From the NCBI GenBank assembly GCA_036971715.1, contig JAVHJL010000007.1:558001-622000 (forward strand): a stretch of DNA of 64,000 nucleotides, read 5' to 3'. The DNA comes from Arthrobotrys musiformis. Taxonomy: Eukaryota > Ascomycota > Orbiliomycetes > Orbiliales > Orbiliaceae. The position numbers and the translations under genes were made by a program. The notes under the pieces are model-generated. The model worked only from the letters and a program-made list of their open reading frames with translations, did no database searches and had not been told where the DNA came from. Of the stretch, positions 47,201 to 58,689 are shown one piece after another (within the stretch, counting starts at the first letter, position 1; each line of letters begins with the position of its first letter).

Positions 47201-47378
47201 TAAACCCACTACTTTGGTAACCATAGTACATGTAGCAAAGTATCGTTCCAACCGTCAACATCGTGTACATGCGGACTCGCGTGTTCATAATTTTGGACTG
47301 TGAGCTGCTAGATTCGGATCCGGATACATCGGATTCTTCGGCGTCGCTATAGCTGCGACGGCGATGATAGTTGTCCAT
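44275..47378 (-). CDS. GH55-type beta-1,3-glucanase, membrane-anchored
   Basis: Seven exons, 47378-46991, 46900-46516, 46424-46199, 46142-45316, 45250-45038, 44979-44582 and 44513-44275, join in phase to give 891 aa. The N-terminus is cytosolic and Ser-rich, followed by one membrane anchor (about 36-55; YTMLTVGTILCYMYYGY), so it is a type II surface protein, not a secreted one. Two pectate-lyase-like beta-helix halves each begin with a VTDDTAAI/VADDTAAI motif (near 133-150 and 484-505), the hallmark of GH55. Other family motifs are IHHQVAQATS, NWDWVW, GMWDVHFRVGG, GRGLLCEAELGPVWMYGH and the QNxFMGxIQTETPYYQ type. GH55 enzymes cleave beta-1,3-glucan and release glucose. The anchor suggests work at the cell's own wall. 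Confidence 0.9.
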
Positions 47379-48419
47379 TGTGTCGGACGGGTGAGGTGGC
47401 CGGTCAGAAGGCCCGTGGAATCATCAATTGCAATTGTGAAGGTACGATACGCATATGTGCAGCTGAACAGATCAAGGACAAAGCACGCATCCCTTCAAAT
47501 TCGAGCTTTGGCTCGACCCATCAGGGATGCGCTTGGCCAAGCCGGGAGGTTCCACAGCCGGGGTTAGCCAATTCGGGACGGCGTTCAAATGCAACATCTA
47601 CAACACTTCTTGCCTTATTTCTCACCATTCTTCCTGTTGGAACGAGATGAACCCAGGTTTACCATAAAGGTGAGTATTCGCATGTGTTCAAATATCAACC
47701 GGGCCCCTACGAACCCCCCGTTCAATCTACGAGTGATACCTCAATGGTACCCAAATCGCAGCCCAAAAACTTCCTACGATCTTCCTTGTTCTCGTTTACT
47801 ACAATTACTACGACGTCCTACAAAACATCATCCCATGGGTTAAAAGAAAGGTAGACCAAAGGCTTTGATTTCCTACAATCATGCAATCAAGCTACTTTCA
47901 AAGCCGGTATTGGCTCTAATATAATATCCGGCCCCGAATTCAATCATTCTATGGCGCAGATTTAACACCCATATACCATGGGAGCTTCGAGCCATTTCCA
48001 AATTCTTCAATGACCCAGCCGAGTCAAACCAAACGCATCAATGATAACTCAAGGAAAGAACCCCCCCAAAAAAACTTCGAAAAACACATTGTTCGAAAAA
48101 GCAGCAAAAGACCGAGGCATCCGAGACTCTTTAAGCTCCCAGGCCTTGACCAGTGAACTTAGATAACAGCGCTAGAGCCAGCAACCGCTAGATCCTCGAA
48201 ATTTGCGATATCATCCACCAATGCAACCGCTGCCGGAATATCCACAGCACTCATAACCCTAGCGTCAGCATCCGGAGCCCGAGCAGCCCCAACAACCCCC
48301 TCATCCTCGTCTCCACTGCTCGCATACAAATCTTCTAGAATCGGTCCTCTACTCCTCCTTCCCCTCACTGTTCCCCATGCAATTCTAATAGTCCTCCGTA
48401 TAGAAAAATTTGAACTTTT
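47379..48419. other. intergenic, no firm gene
   Basis: 1 kb between the GH31 gene stop and the GH55 start, both on -. It holds the GH31 3' region and the GH55 promoter. A short acidic minus open frame at 48159-48368 begins with GTG and is not accepted. Confidence 0.4.
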
Positions 48420-51400
48420 CTATAGTTCAAATGTGCGCGTCTGGGTGAAGCCAAGATATACCCTGGTATGGAGTCTCTTGAAATCACCCGTCTCCGCCAC
48501 AACGAACAGCTCTCGTACCGTTATCTCCGTTGGGTTGTGTGTTGATAGGTACCCAAAGGTTCCATCAACCGTTAGAGTCAGGATATTTAAATCGGCGTCC
48601 ATTTCGGCGGTTAAGGTGATCTTTGACTTTGGAGACGAAAAGGTCTTGCCGTCGTCCCAGTGGAGGCTACCCTTGGCCTTGCCCTTGGAATCAAGGTATA
48701 CATGGAGAGCTAACCCTCCATGTCTGAAATCGACGGTCGTCTTGCCTGATTTGTTATAATGCATTGGGATGATTGATCCCCCGCGGAAGAAAATCTGTGG
48801 GTAGTAACTAGTCAGCCTCGAGTCACGCAAAAATCTTGTGGTATAAAATTGCTACATACCGGGATTCGATCGAGGGGCGCATCTACTGTTCGCCACATGC
48901 CCCTCGCCCCAGAAAGGACCTCCCCAGTTATTGCGTCATACCACACACCCTGTGGAAACCAGGCAGTAACACTCTTCTGGCCAGGAGAAACAACTGGAAG
49001 AACAAGAAGCCTCTTATTTATCAAAAATGCATCATTGCTCTCCTGGAGAACTCTCTTCACCTCCGTTGATGACTTTTCAGGAGAAGGTGGATATACCGCC
49101 CAGACAGGTTGGACGACACTGCCTCCGCGCTCGCTGACCTTAGAATAGGCAGTATACCAAAATGGCAAGATCCTATAGCGGAAAGTGAGGTATTTCCTTG
49201 CAACGGTGGCGACGGCCTCTGTAACCCAGGCTTCCTGTGGGGGCGTGTTGGGCATATTGTGGTTCCTGTGTAAAGCTTGGGTTAGCAAGAGAAACGGTAT
49301 AGAGGGAATACAAGACCTGCAGACCTGCAGAACGGGTACATGGAGCCTAGCTGGAACCACCGGATTAACAGCTCCTCGCTCGGGCTACCGTTGAACCCTC
49401 CAATGTCGGCACCGATATGCGGAATACCAAACATTTGCATGTTCAAAATCCCAGAGATTGACCATCTCATAGAGCTCCAATGGGAGAAATTATCTCCCAA
49501 CCTATTTTATTGACCTGTTAGCGTAATCTGTATAATAACTAAGCGTGTCATCAAGGTCTCAGGAGTGTAATTTACCATTTTGAAGCATATTTACCAGTCC
49601 CGGCAAATGCGCTTCGAGTCAAAATGAACGGTCTCTCATCCGGTTTGATCTCTAACATCGAATTGTAGGTTGTCCTGCAGTTCAGATGCCCAAACAAGTT
49701 ATGAACATTGTACTCGATTTCTCCACCATAATGAGTTGTCTCCACCGAAATACTGCGGGCGTTTAGTGGCCAATTCACACCACCATGGTTGACACTATAA
49801 GGCGGATTTGTAAGACCTGGTGGTCGTTTTGGATCAAAGGCGGGTGGTGGTTCAGGTTTTGCCTCTCCTCGCTTCATTGCATTTTGGTCAATTGCAACTC
49901 CCTCAGCAGCAGCCTTAGCCATATCAGCGACGGTTTCGGTGTCCGAAGGAATTAGGATATCGTCGATTAGAGCACTCCCACCAGCCTCGTTGACATCTCC
50001 ATTCACAAAGTTACTACATTCGTTCATGTCTATATATTCTTAGTCCACCATGCCTCAAGCAACCTAAAGAGAGAACACTAACCGTGCCAAATCCCATCCA
50101 CTGGCATAAGTTTCATCCAGTCCCTAAGCATTTCTGTCCAGTATTGGTGGATTTTTGGATGAGTCCAGTCCGGGAAAACCACATGTCCTGGCCAAACCTG
50201 ATAGAAATGGCTACTGTGAGCAGGTCTAGAACGTAACATGTCATGAACCAGGCTACACATACCTTGCCGACGAAATCCAGCCCAGTGTTACCGTTTTTAA
50301 TAAAAATGTCTAGTTCAGTTCCCCGGTCCCAAGGCTTATAGCCGTCGACTTTGTTCTTAATACCAGGGTCCAAAATGGCTACAAGCTTGTGGTTATCCTT
50401 GTGGATCTCCTTCTCGACATAATCCACAAAGGACGGATATCTCTCCTCATCTAGAGTAAAGAGTTTGTACTTTTCCATGTAGTCTGGTTATCGCGTGGGG
50501 TTATAAGTAAGCGATTCGCTGTATTAGGCAAATCGATGGCTTTTATCTTACCGATATCGAGCCAGAATACATCAGTCGGTATTTCTGCCTCTATGCTCTT
50601 CTGCCTAGCCTCGTCAAGTTTTTCAGTAGTATCATAGTACCAGCGGCATTGGTGATAACCAAGCGACCCTAAAAGTTAGATGTCAGCATTGTCGTTGTGG
50701 GTTATTACATAAGTAATAAAAGCGCCTCTTAAAGTATACGAGAGGTTCCGAACTCACAGTAGGGAGGTATCTGAGGGAATCCAGTGACGTATTGGTATTG
50801 TTTGACGACGTCTCCGTAAGTTTCACCGAGGAAGACAAAGAAATCCACGATGCCCCCGACGATTTTATAGGTCATGACATCATCATCGGTATAAATCATA
50901 TCCAAGGCGTTGGAATTGTGTAGATACTATAATTATAATAATAGAAATATCAGATAAGTTCCTCATTTAAGGTCAATCCCATTTTGATAGATAACGAAGG
51001 TTTCTAGCAGGGAAAACTTACGACACCAAACGCCTTGCCTCCGTGAATTCCAGTAAACATTGGCATACTAGAATATGCATTTTCATGTTCTGGGGTCTGG
51101 GCATCTAAAAAGGGGACGAGTGGTTAGAAAATGGCCTGTGTATCTTGTTTTTAGAGCCAATTGCTACATACCTCGAGCCCAGAACGCATATCTATGCCCG
51201 GGTTCACGGCAAAATGGTCCGGTAACCTCCCCCATTCCATACACGAAAGTCTCTTTGGGAAGTTGGGTCCCAATCTCAATATATTGATCAGTGTATGCAA
51301 GCGATGTTCCACGGGTATCAAAAACCGCAACGTCGTCCGACTTCCGAAGAATTGCGAACCCCGCGTCTTTTCCATCCTCGCCTAAGAGAACCTTGTAATC

Positions 51401-51853
51401 GGTAGATTCAGGGTATTTTACACTTGAGGGAATGTCGGCTCCAATAGGGACATGGGTTTGTGGGATCTCCCATCGCGTTCTACCCGCATCCGTGATTCTG
51501 ATTCGAGCGATTTGAGAAGTGAAAGGTTTAACTTCGAGCTTTAGTCGAGCAGCAGATTCACCATATTTGGTAACATGGCCACTTGGGCTATTAAAGTAGG
51601 CAATGCAACCAGCGGCAGAGTTGAACTCTTTTTCCTTCTCAGTTGTATATTCTCCAGAAATTCGTTCTTTGAGAAGTGAGACACGTGGGCCAGAACTCGC
51701 AGACGATTCCGGTGTGGTATTATCTACCTGCGTAGTAGTAGCTACCTCGCCCACGGCTGGCTGTACAGTTTCTATATGAACTGCAGTCGGAACAGCAACA
51801 TGAGCTGGGGTGGTACTAGGGACCGGGATAGGGATAGGGGCCGAAGTTGCCAT
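48420..51853 (-). CDS. GH31 alpha-glucosidase
   Basis: Ten exons join in phase to give 932 aa: 51853-51172, 51104-51022, 50926-50758, 50668-50552, 50483-50263, 50197-50083, 50029-49576, 49501-49325, 49265-48860 and 48794-48420. An N-terminal galactose-mutarotase-like domain (YGMGEVTGPF) precedes the barrel. Barrel motifs are YHQCRWYY, DVFWLDIDYME, the nucleophile region IWH|DMNECSNF (Asp near 463, split from IWH by an intron), FILTRSAFAGTG, WLGDNFSHW (acid/base Asp near 617), GIPHIGADIGGF and YPFCRNHN. The C-terminal beta domains carry FFRGGSIIPMH. No signal peptide is seen from the ATG at 51853. In-frame sequence continues upstream (to about 51995), so a 5' exon adding a leader is possible. 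It is an alpha-1,4-type glucosidase rather than an alpha-glucan lyase, because DMNE is kept. Confidence 0.92.
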
Positions 51854-53527
51854 CTTTTTGAAGGTTCTCAAGAAGCCCGGTGATCCGACTGAGGCTAAAG
51901 ATTTTCCGCTAACTACAGTGGAAGCCCGAAAATTGTTTTGAGAAGGGGATCGAATCAAAGAGGACCAGTATCCACGTAGGGCCTCTGAATAGGTAGGTTC
52001 AAGGTTAGTATATAGCGCAAGAGCCGAGCTGCAACCACCGGAAAGGGGCCTCCTTCTAAATCTTCAACTTCCGACTTACATGTTGATATCGATACCCCAC
52101 GTGCAACCACCAATGAGAGTTCGGATGCGATATGTAGCAAATGTTTAGTATGTCGGTAGAGCTTGATGTTTGGTTGAACAATCAATCAAGAGACAGGTCG
52201 AATAGACGACCGTTCTATCGAAATATATAGGGAATATTGGCGGGATTTCAGTCACGGGTGATCCTCTCGGAGAAACCCAGGGTTTATATGTCCGAAAAAA
52301 ATATATATATGTTTGGGATCGCTGGTCTTGATTGATAGCGGGATATTCGGTATGTTGGAAACGTGGCAGGCGTCCCAACAAACCATTCAATTGACCGAAC
52401 GCTGATTGGCAGAAGACGCAGAAATAGTATTTTTTTTTTATGCCAGCTTCATGACACTGTTCAGACGACCTCTGAGCTCTTCAAGTACGAGGAAGGAATA
52501 TATATGCAGAAGTTCTCAATGTTGTGCCCGTGCTTGGTTGTGGGGCAATTCCGATATCATCATAGCTGCAACCTCGCTTTTCCACATCCCCGCAAAAACC
52601 GCCATTTTAGCCCCGAGATTTGACGTTTTCGGGTGCATATTGCAGGGAAACAAATTAAAGCCTGTCTGCGGGCAGTTTTCGAAAGCATGTGGTTTTCTTC
52701 CTCTCGATCTCTGTCTTTCCTCGGGGGGCAGGCGAATTGCGGGCTTTCCTCTTAGGAATGTTGTCTCTCAAATCTGAGGCGAGATTCGTCGACAACAAGG
52801 TTCGTTATCCAACCCCTGTTCAAAAAAGTCTTATCGTGGACGGAGTCTGGACGGCATCTCGCTAGTTCGTTCGCTTGGATGCATGAGGTCATCCCGCAGC
52901 CTAGGTTTAAGCCGAAGATACCTCCAATCGACGGGTTAGATTCGTCTGAAGCTATGGGTTAGCTTCAAGCTTTGTCGACAAGATTGCGGAGGAATTGTTG
53001 CATTTTCTCGGCCGTGAATTATGTGGACCTGGGAGCTACCCCGGACCCAAAACACCATTGGCTAGATCTATAGACCGTATATGCAACAGCACTGTTCGAG
53101 TTAGACTTCATAGCTTAGACATCGACCGTGCGGATACTTGGTTAGCTAAGCTACCCCGCGGTTCTCCACTTTGGGTCCATCGAAGGCATCTGAAAGGAGC
53201 ATTGACCCGATTTCTTTCCAGTAGCGGCAACTCTTAGCATTGTGACACAGACAGTGGAGACCCTTTCGGGGCTCAAGGTCCGAAGCTGTAGCCTAACTTT
53301 AGAAGCCCGTGTACTCCGATTCCGAGCCGCCTGGCCATCCGAAAGGCGAATAAGTTGTGCGAGACTAAGTAAATTTATAAACTAGAGAAGTCAAGTGTCA
53401 AATATCCTAATATGACATCTATACCATTAATTACCTAGGTATTTACTAAACTGGATAGGAAACTTAAAACAGAGATATATCCAAACCTATATACCACCAT
53501 CCGCGATCCGCCTCTTAATTAAGCGTT
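51854..53527. other. intergenic, GH31 upstream region
   Basis: The first 140 nt continue the GH31 reading frame (ALRGYWSSLIRSPSQ...) and could be part of exon 1 if an upstream exon exists (candidate donor GTAAGT near 52080 on the minus strand). The rest shows no gene. I found no CGG-N8-CGG type site in the proximal ~500 nt. Confidence 0.4.
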
Positions 53528-55770
53528 TTAACCTTCCCCGGAGTCTGTCTCCTCTGAATCTTCTTCGAAATCTCTACACAATTCCAACACTACACTCCAT
53601 CCACGACCGATATCCTGACCCACCAACGACAGGATTTTGACCCACCTCTCCTCCTTTATCATGCACATAGTCCGCCAATTCGGAATCAGGGAATTCTGTT
53701 CATTGAACACAATGTTGTCACCTGATACATTATAGCCATGGGTCAACCTGAGAATGGCTAGCACCACGATCTCTGAGAACCGCTGCAGATAACGCCATCT
53801 ATCAAACAAAACGGGATGGGTCATGTGCAGACTCAAAGTCCTCGAAAGTATTTTAAGAATTTCGCCATGTGGGTATCCAAAATACGAGGACCCCGGAGAA
53901 GTTTGGTAATGTTGGTTATATTGTTGTTGCATCTGCCCCATGCCATAGCCAATCGTCGAAGACTCTCCCATCGCATCGTCCATCACGGTACCCTGTTGAC
54001 GGAGCGCAAAGTACTTAACCGGAAAGCCGAGGTCAGCGATAACGAATAGCGATAAGACGACGGAATGCAGCAGCCTCAGAAATGCTTGTGGGTCGAACGG
54101 ATGACTATAGGAGTTTGGGGAGGCTGACGGATAGACTTCGGTGAAATAAAGTCTTTCCCAAGCAGCTAGAGACTCTAGCGCCGTCCCGTCTATGTATACC
54201 CCAATCGACTCTCGACGAATAAGCATCCGCATGACCTCAGATATTCCAACGAGGGCTGAAAAGAAGCTCGGGGCACCCTGGGGCCTCGGTACGTTAAACC
54301 CCGTATATTCAATGATAGGTGGCACCCCGGAGGCTAGGTATAGCCTATCAATGACCCTTGTTAGCACAACCCACGGAACATACTGTAACAAGGAGCTCAT
54401 CCTTACCAGATATCCTTGGATACAAGGGCCCACCACAGATAATTGACCGTGGTTCGGTCTTCGTCCGCCTGCTCTGGGGGACGATTCCAATGCATCGAGC
54501 ATGCCATCCTTATAGCCTAATCAGACTCGGCCATCACGGATTAGTACCACGTGCGCAGGCATACATCGATTAACGAAGATCATAATACAAGGTCGACTCA
54601 CTGTCATTAGTTTATTCCCTGCTCCAGATCCTGGCTCATCGATAAAGAGGCTTAGGAATAAAAGGCTCTGGACATTATGGATCGACGGGATAGTAATCGC
54701 ATTTTTGTCCTTAAAGTACTTTCGGATCGACTCTTGAATGTTATTATCGGCCGCAACATTGCTTGGTTCTGTAAAAGACAAAACCATGCGGCGAACACTC
54801 TGACTTAATAGGACGCTGGTAGTGTTCGAAATCTCTTTCGAATTGACGATTGGCAAGCAAGTATCTAGGAATTCCCCGAATTTCGCTTTGGACCTTTTAA
54901 AATAAAAGTCAGATTACAGCAAAATAAACGCGGTAAATTCGGCTACTTACTGCTCGACAGGGTCCAGTTGACTAACTGGCAACGGTGCTGCAGAATGTTT
55001 CCTACTCATTGCGGGCCGCTTTTAGTATGGTTCGCTAGCATACGAAAGTTTTAATTTGGATACGGTAGCCAGTTACCTTACTATACTAGGCCGGGATGAA
55101 GAAGAAGTAGGAGAAGTACTACCCTCTGCCACGGATTCTCTTAAATTATCGGACAGGAAATGTTAGTTACCAAATTTACTCGCCAACACCTGATATCAGT
55201 AGAGACATTACTTACAGTGCTGGTGGAACACTAGTACTCGCATGTCTGCGATCTCTTGTCTCGGTGATTGGTAGGATAAAAGTGCAGTCGATGTTTAACC
55301 TTGCGCAGCGCGTGCATCTTCGATCTCGAGACCCCGCAGCATCAAACGCAGATGCGCTCGGGCCATCTTCAGGCAGCTGGCACCTATGCACAGAGAACAG
55401 AATTAATTTTCGAGGCTTCTACTTTTTGTCGATGGCGTGAGCAATACGGAATCCCGCCGGCATGCTGCCGAATGGCTAGACGGGGTCCATGTTCTGACAT
55501 GCCGAGGATACAATAAAGTATATAGCGGAAGATATTTGACATACTTCGTTCGCAGCCTTCTACATTCTAAATTCCCATAACCACAAACACTGTCAGCCGC
55601 TCGCCATACATCTCCGACTCTTGGACCTTCAACCGGGTGAAATCACTATGAGGAGGCCGAAGAGGCCATCACACCCCCTCACCATTGTGTTGTGGAATGT
55701 TGCACTTACGATCACAAGCCTTCTTCGCTTTCAATCTCTTGATCTTCAGTGGACCTTCGAGGTCTGGCAT
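53528..55770 (-). CDS. Zn2Cys6 transcription factor with 22-nt micro-exon
   Basis: Seven exons join in phase to give 549 aa: 55770-55710, 55566-55545, 55383-55216, 55139-55082, 55018-54951, 54893-54602 and 54508-53528. The zinc cluster is assembled from the first three exons: KKACD | QCRRLRTK | CQLPEDG... then CTRCARLNIDC, that is CX2CX6CX21CX2CX6C at residues 19-61. The 22-nt second exon alone supplies the basic QCRRLRTK part. A Ser/Pro linker follows. A regulatory middle region (ITIPSIHNVQSLLFLSLF, then long helices ending in an acidic tail) is typical of fungal regulators. Several acceptors end in AAG and are weak, so internal junctions after exon 3 are less certain than the cluster. It lies directly upstream of the GH31 gene on the same strand. 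Confidence 0.75.
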
Positions 55771-58689
55771 TTCAACGGTACCCTCAAGAATAAAACAATT
55801 AGGTAGCGTTCGAGATATCGATTGTTGATAAGATATGTTGGTAACAAAGCATGATATCGGAAAATTCTAGAAGGGCCCGTTTTCTTCGAGGAAGAAGGTT
55901 CTTGTTTAAATTTCAACTTACAGCCGTCATGATCATGAACCATGAGTACTGTCCGTCTAGTTGAGGAAACGTCGTCACGATTGTAATCCCCGCCCAGCAG
56001 CTCGCAGCTCCGTAAGCATCGAAACGTTGATTAATGTCGAGGCTCAAAGATAGAACGAAAAGGGGAAATTGTGAACCATGCAGGACACCTAGTATATTTC
56101 CGAAGATAGGATTTCAAAAGCGCTTTGATCCTTCTCGAAATTTATTCTTTGATGCCAAATACTTTCGCGGTGGATATTTTTTTTTGTTGACGTCAAAGTT
56201 AGTCCGCAGATCTGGTGCCTGAACGCCCAACCCTAGATTTGAAACCACGGTTCTTGGTGTACAGCTTCGCGGAGGTGCCTGGATGCAGCCGCAAATGCAA
56301 TGGATGTCCCGTCTGAGCATAAACCGAACCGTCTATAGAACCAGATGTAGAGGTACTTCGTTCAGATTGACGCCAGGAACACTATTACCCGAGGAAACTG
56401 GAGAAAGTAATTGTGGAGAAGGCACGGCAGGTCGGATCCGGAGACCTACTTGGAAGGGTTTTGTGTGGATGTTGGACAGAAAGCGCAGGGTTAACGAGGT
56501 ACGATGTTCGAGGCTAGCCCCACAAGACGTACACAACAGCGTTCCAGGGCTCGACTTCACATGTCGACATTCGTGGGGTTTTTGCAAGAATATTAATGCT
56601 CGAATCTCGGATAACATGGGAAGCGAATATATTGAGCAGGTCCACCTGGTCTCGACCACATAGTTCATCGAGGCTAGTTCGCAAGGTAATGCATCCTTTT
56701 CGCTCAAATTTCTAGCCCGAACCCTAGTTTATACTGGGTTTCTCAGGCCACCTGGACCGCCTGACCCTACAAGCGCAATGCAACCAGTATCACTCTTCTT
56801 AATACAGACCTAGTACAGTACTGACCAGGATCTGGTACCAAGGGTGTCCACTTTGCAAATCGGAATCGTGGATCACCAGCAGATATTATATCGGCTGGAA
56901 TTAAGCTGCCCATGCATGTAATATACACCAAGAGCTAGCTTCTAGGATTGGCCCACGACAAGTCGACCGTGTGAGGTTCAAGATCGAGCGATTGGGGAGG
57001 TCATATGAACAGCCCATGAAACAATTTACAGGTCTATTCAGGTAACCATCAATGCAGCATATAGTTTGCAAGCCGCAGGTACGTGTGCACTCATTTCTAC
57101 TAGTTCAAAATCTTATTTAAAACTCAAGCTAGAAAGTATCTTGGCTGAGCTAAAGAAGGCGGAAGGTTCGTATCGCTACACCGTTAAGGGAATTCAAACG
57201 TCTACACGGGACAGCTTACCAGGTACTGCGCAATAGGTATTACCACTTTTTGCCTAAGTTCAAATACTCCTAGTAACTACCCCATATCTTTAGAGGGTTC
57301 AGCACTGATGCATGTCTTAAATTGAGGAACTTTTGCGAAATTTCAAACACCAACAGACTACTAGTAGCTCGCTACGAGGCTTGGGTTGTTAGGTCTTGTG
57401 AGTTTAAATGCTGGTTTGGTATCAATATTAATACATCCAGCCGTCTATTTTTTTAGAAACTCTGAGAGCTCGGGCAAGCTCTGATCCGAACTTTTTGATT
57501 TCCTCGTAAATACTATATCAAGTGTATTATTGATCTAGGACTATTCTGGCATGCGAATTGAGGAGGAAAGCTACAGAGCTAGCTCTGGTAATCGACAGCT
57601 TCAAATCCTAGTACTGGGGCACATCGCGCGAATTCGCTCGAACCCATGTAGCCAATATTAATGGATCCTAAATATCTACATGTCGCAAGACATCATAAAA
57701 CATGATGCATCATTCAATTCACGAATTCAACCGCTTGATTAAAATGGTCCGATTTATGGTCCGACGCAATGCTACCCAATCCCATTTTATCCAGACCAGC
57801 TCAGCCCCGGCTCTTGACAGTCATCGATACGCAATATGCTGCAGGAACAGAGTTCCAGAAGCCAGAGGTCGCCACTTCCCATGTTACACACATCCCCATA
57901 TGTCCCCAACAGTTCTGTTTTAATTAAGGCAAACAAACTCTCGAGCCCACAGCTGCAGGTGAAGCAATATATCCGTGGATACGTATCTATAATGCAAGCA
58001 TATAATGACATTTTCGTCTTAGATATTCGGTCAGGTACGCATGCGGTTTCAAGTCGGCTGTGTGTTTGGAGCCACATCCACGTCAAACAACGAATGGGTG
58101 CCATAAGCCATAAGCCAAGAGCGACAGAGTGGAGTTTTGAAGCGAGCGAGATTCAGGAACGCAATATATCCGTTATCCTGAGACTTTTTTTTTCATATGT
58201 ACTATACCAACGCGAGAAAGGCATGGTTCTTTGCACCTCGCTGATCTAGGGATACGATGTTACTTAAATCGAAGCTATCTCGAGATGCTCGGATGATTTC
58301 TCGAAGCCTCCCTTGCATCTTGACGTTTTCACTCCAGATTTCCTCGTCGAAATTCTTTCCGTCAACATCCACCCCCCTCGCCAAGTAACATAACCAAAAC
58401 GGTTCCCCGGAGTGGAGATTTTATAACCGCCCATGCAGCAGAGCACAGTGCACAGTGCACAGTCAGCGGTTTTGAAAAACATCTGAGCCGACTCCACTCT
58501 CGCCGCTCCCATTCTGCCGTACACGTACATTTACAAAGTTAAGCTGCGGAACTCCAGTCCAGTACTCTTTTTACTGCCTTCCTTTTACAGTCCCCGAAAA
58601 ATCCCCCGTTGGACGCAGAAACCCCCCATAGTACATACAAGCTCCGGTATCAAATGGCTCTAGGCCCAGCCTAACAATCCTACTGCAAC
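55771..58689. other. 2.9 kb divergent region between two regulators
   Basis: The sequence lies between the divergent Zn2Cys6 genes and presumably holds both promoters. No supported gene is seen. The 126-aa plus open frame at 56283-56663 has no features. A 7-nt tandem (cacagtg, three copies) lies at 58444-58464. Confidence 0.4.
58444..58464. repeat. 7-nt tandem repeat in a promoter
   Basis: Three direct copies of cacagtg, overlapping gtgcac palindromes, about 230 nt before the ATG of the second Zn2Cys6 gene. It could be a regulator site, but this is untested. Confidence 0.55.

Noticed and set aside
48159..48368. Acidic 69-aa minus-strand open frame after the GH31 stop
   Set aside because: It begins with GTG, is short, and lies where a 3' UTR is expected.
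48420..51853. Idea that the GH31 gene is an alpha-1,4-glucan lyase, known from some cup fungi
   Set aside because: The DMNE nucleophile block and the WLGDN acid/base block are those of hydrolytic GH31 alpha-glucosidases. The lyase pattern (QDMT-type) is absent.
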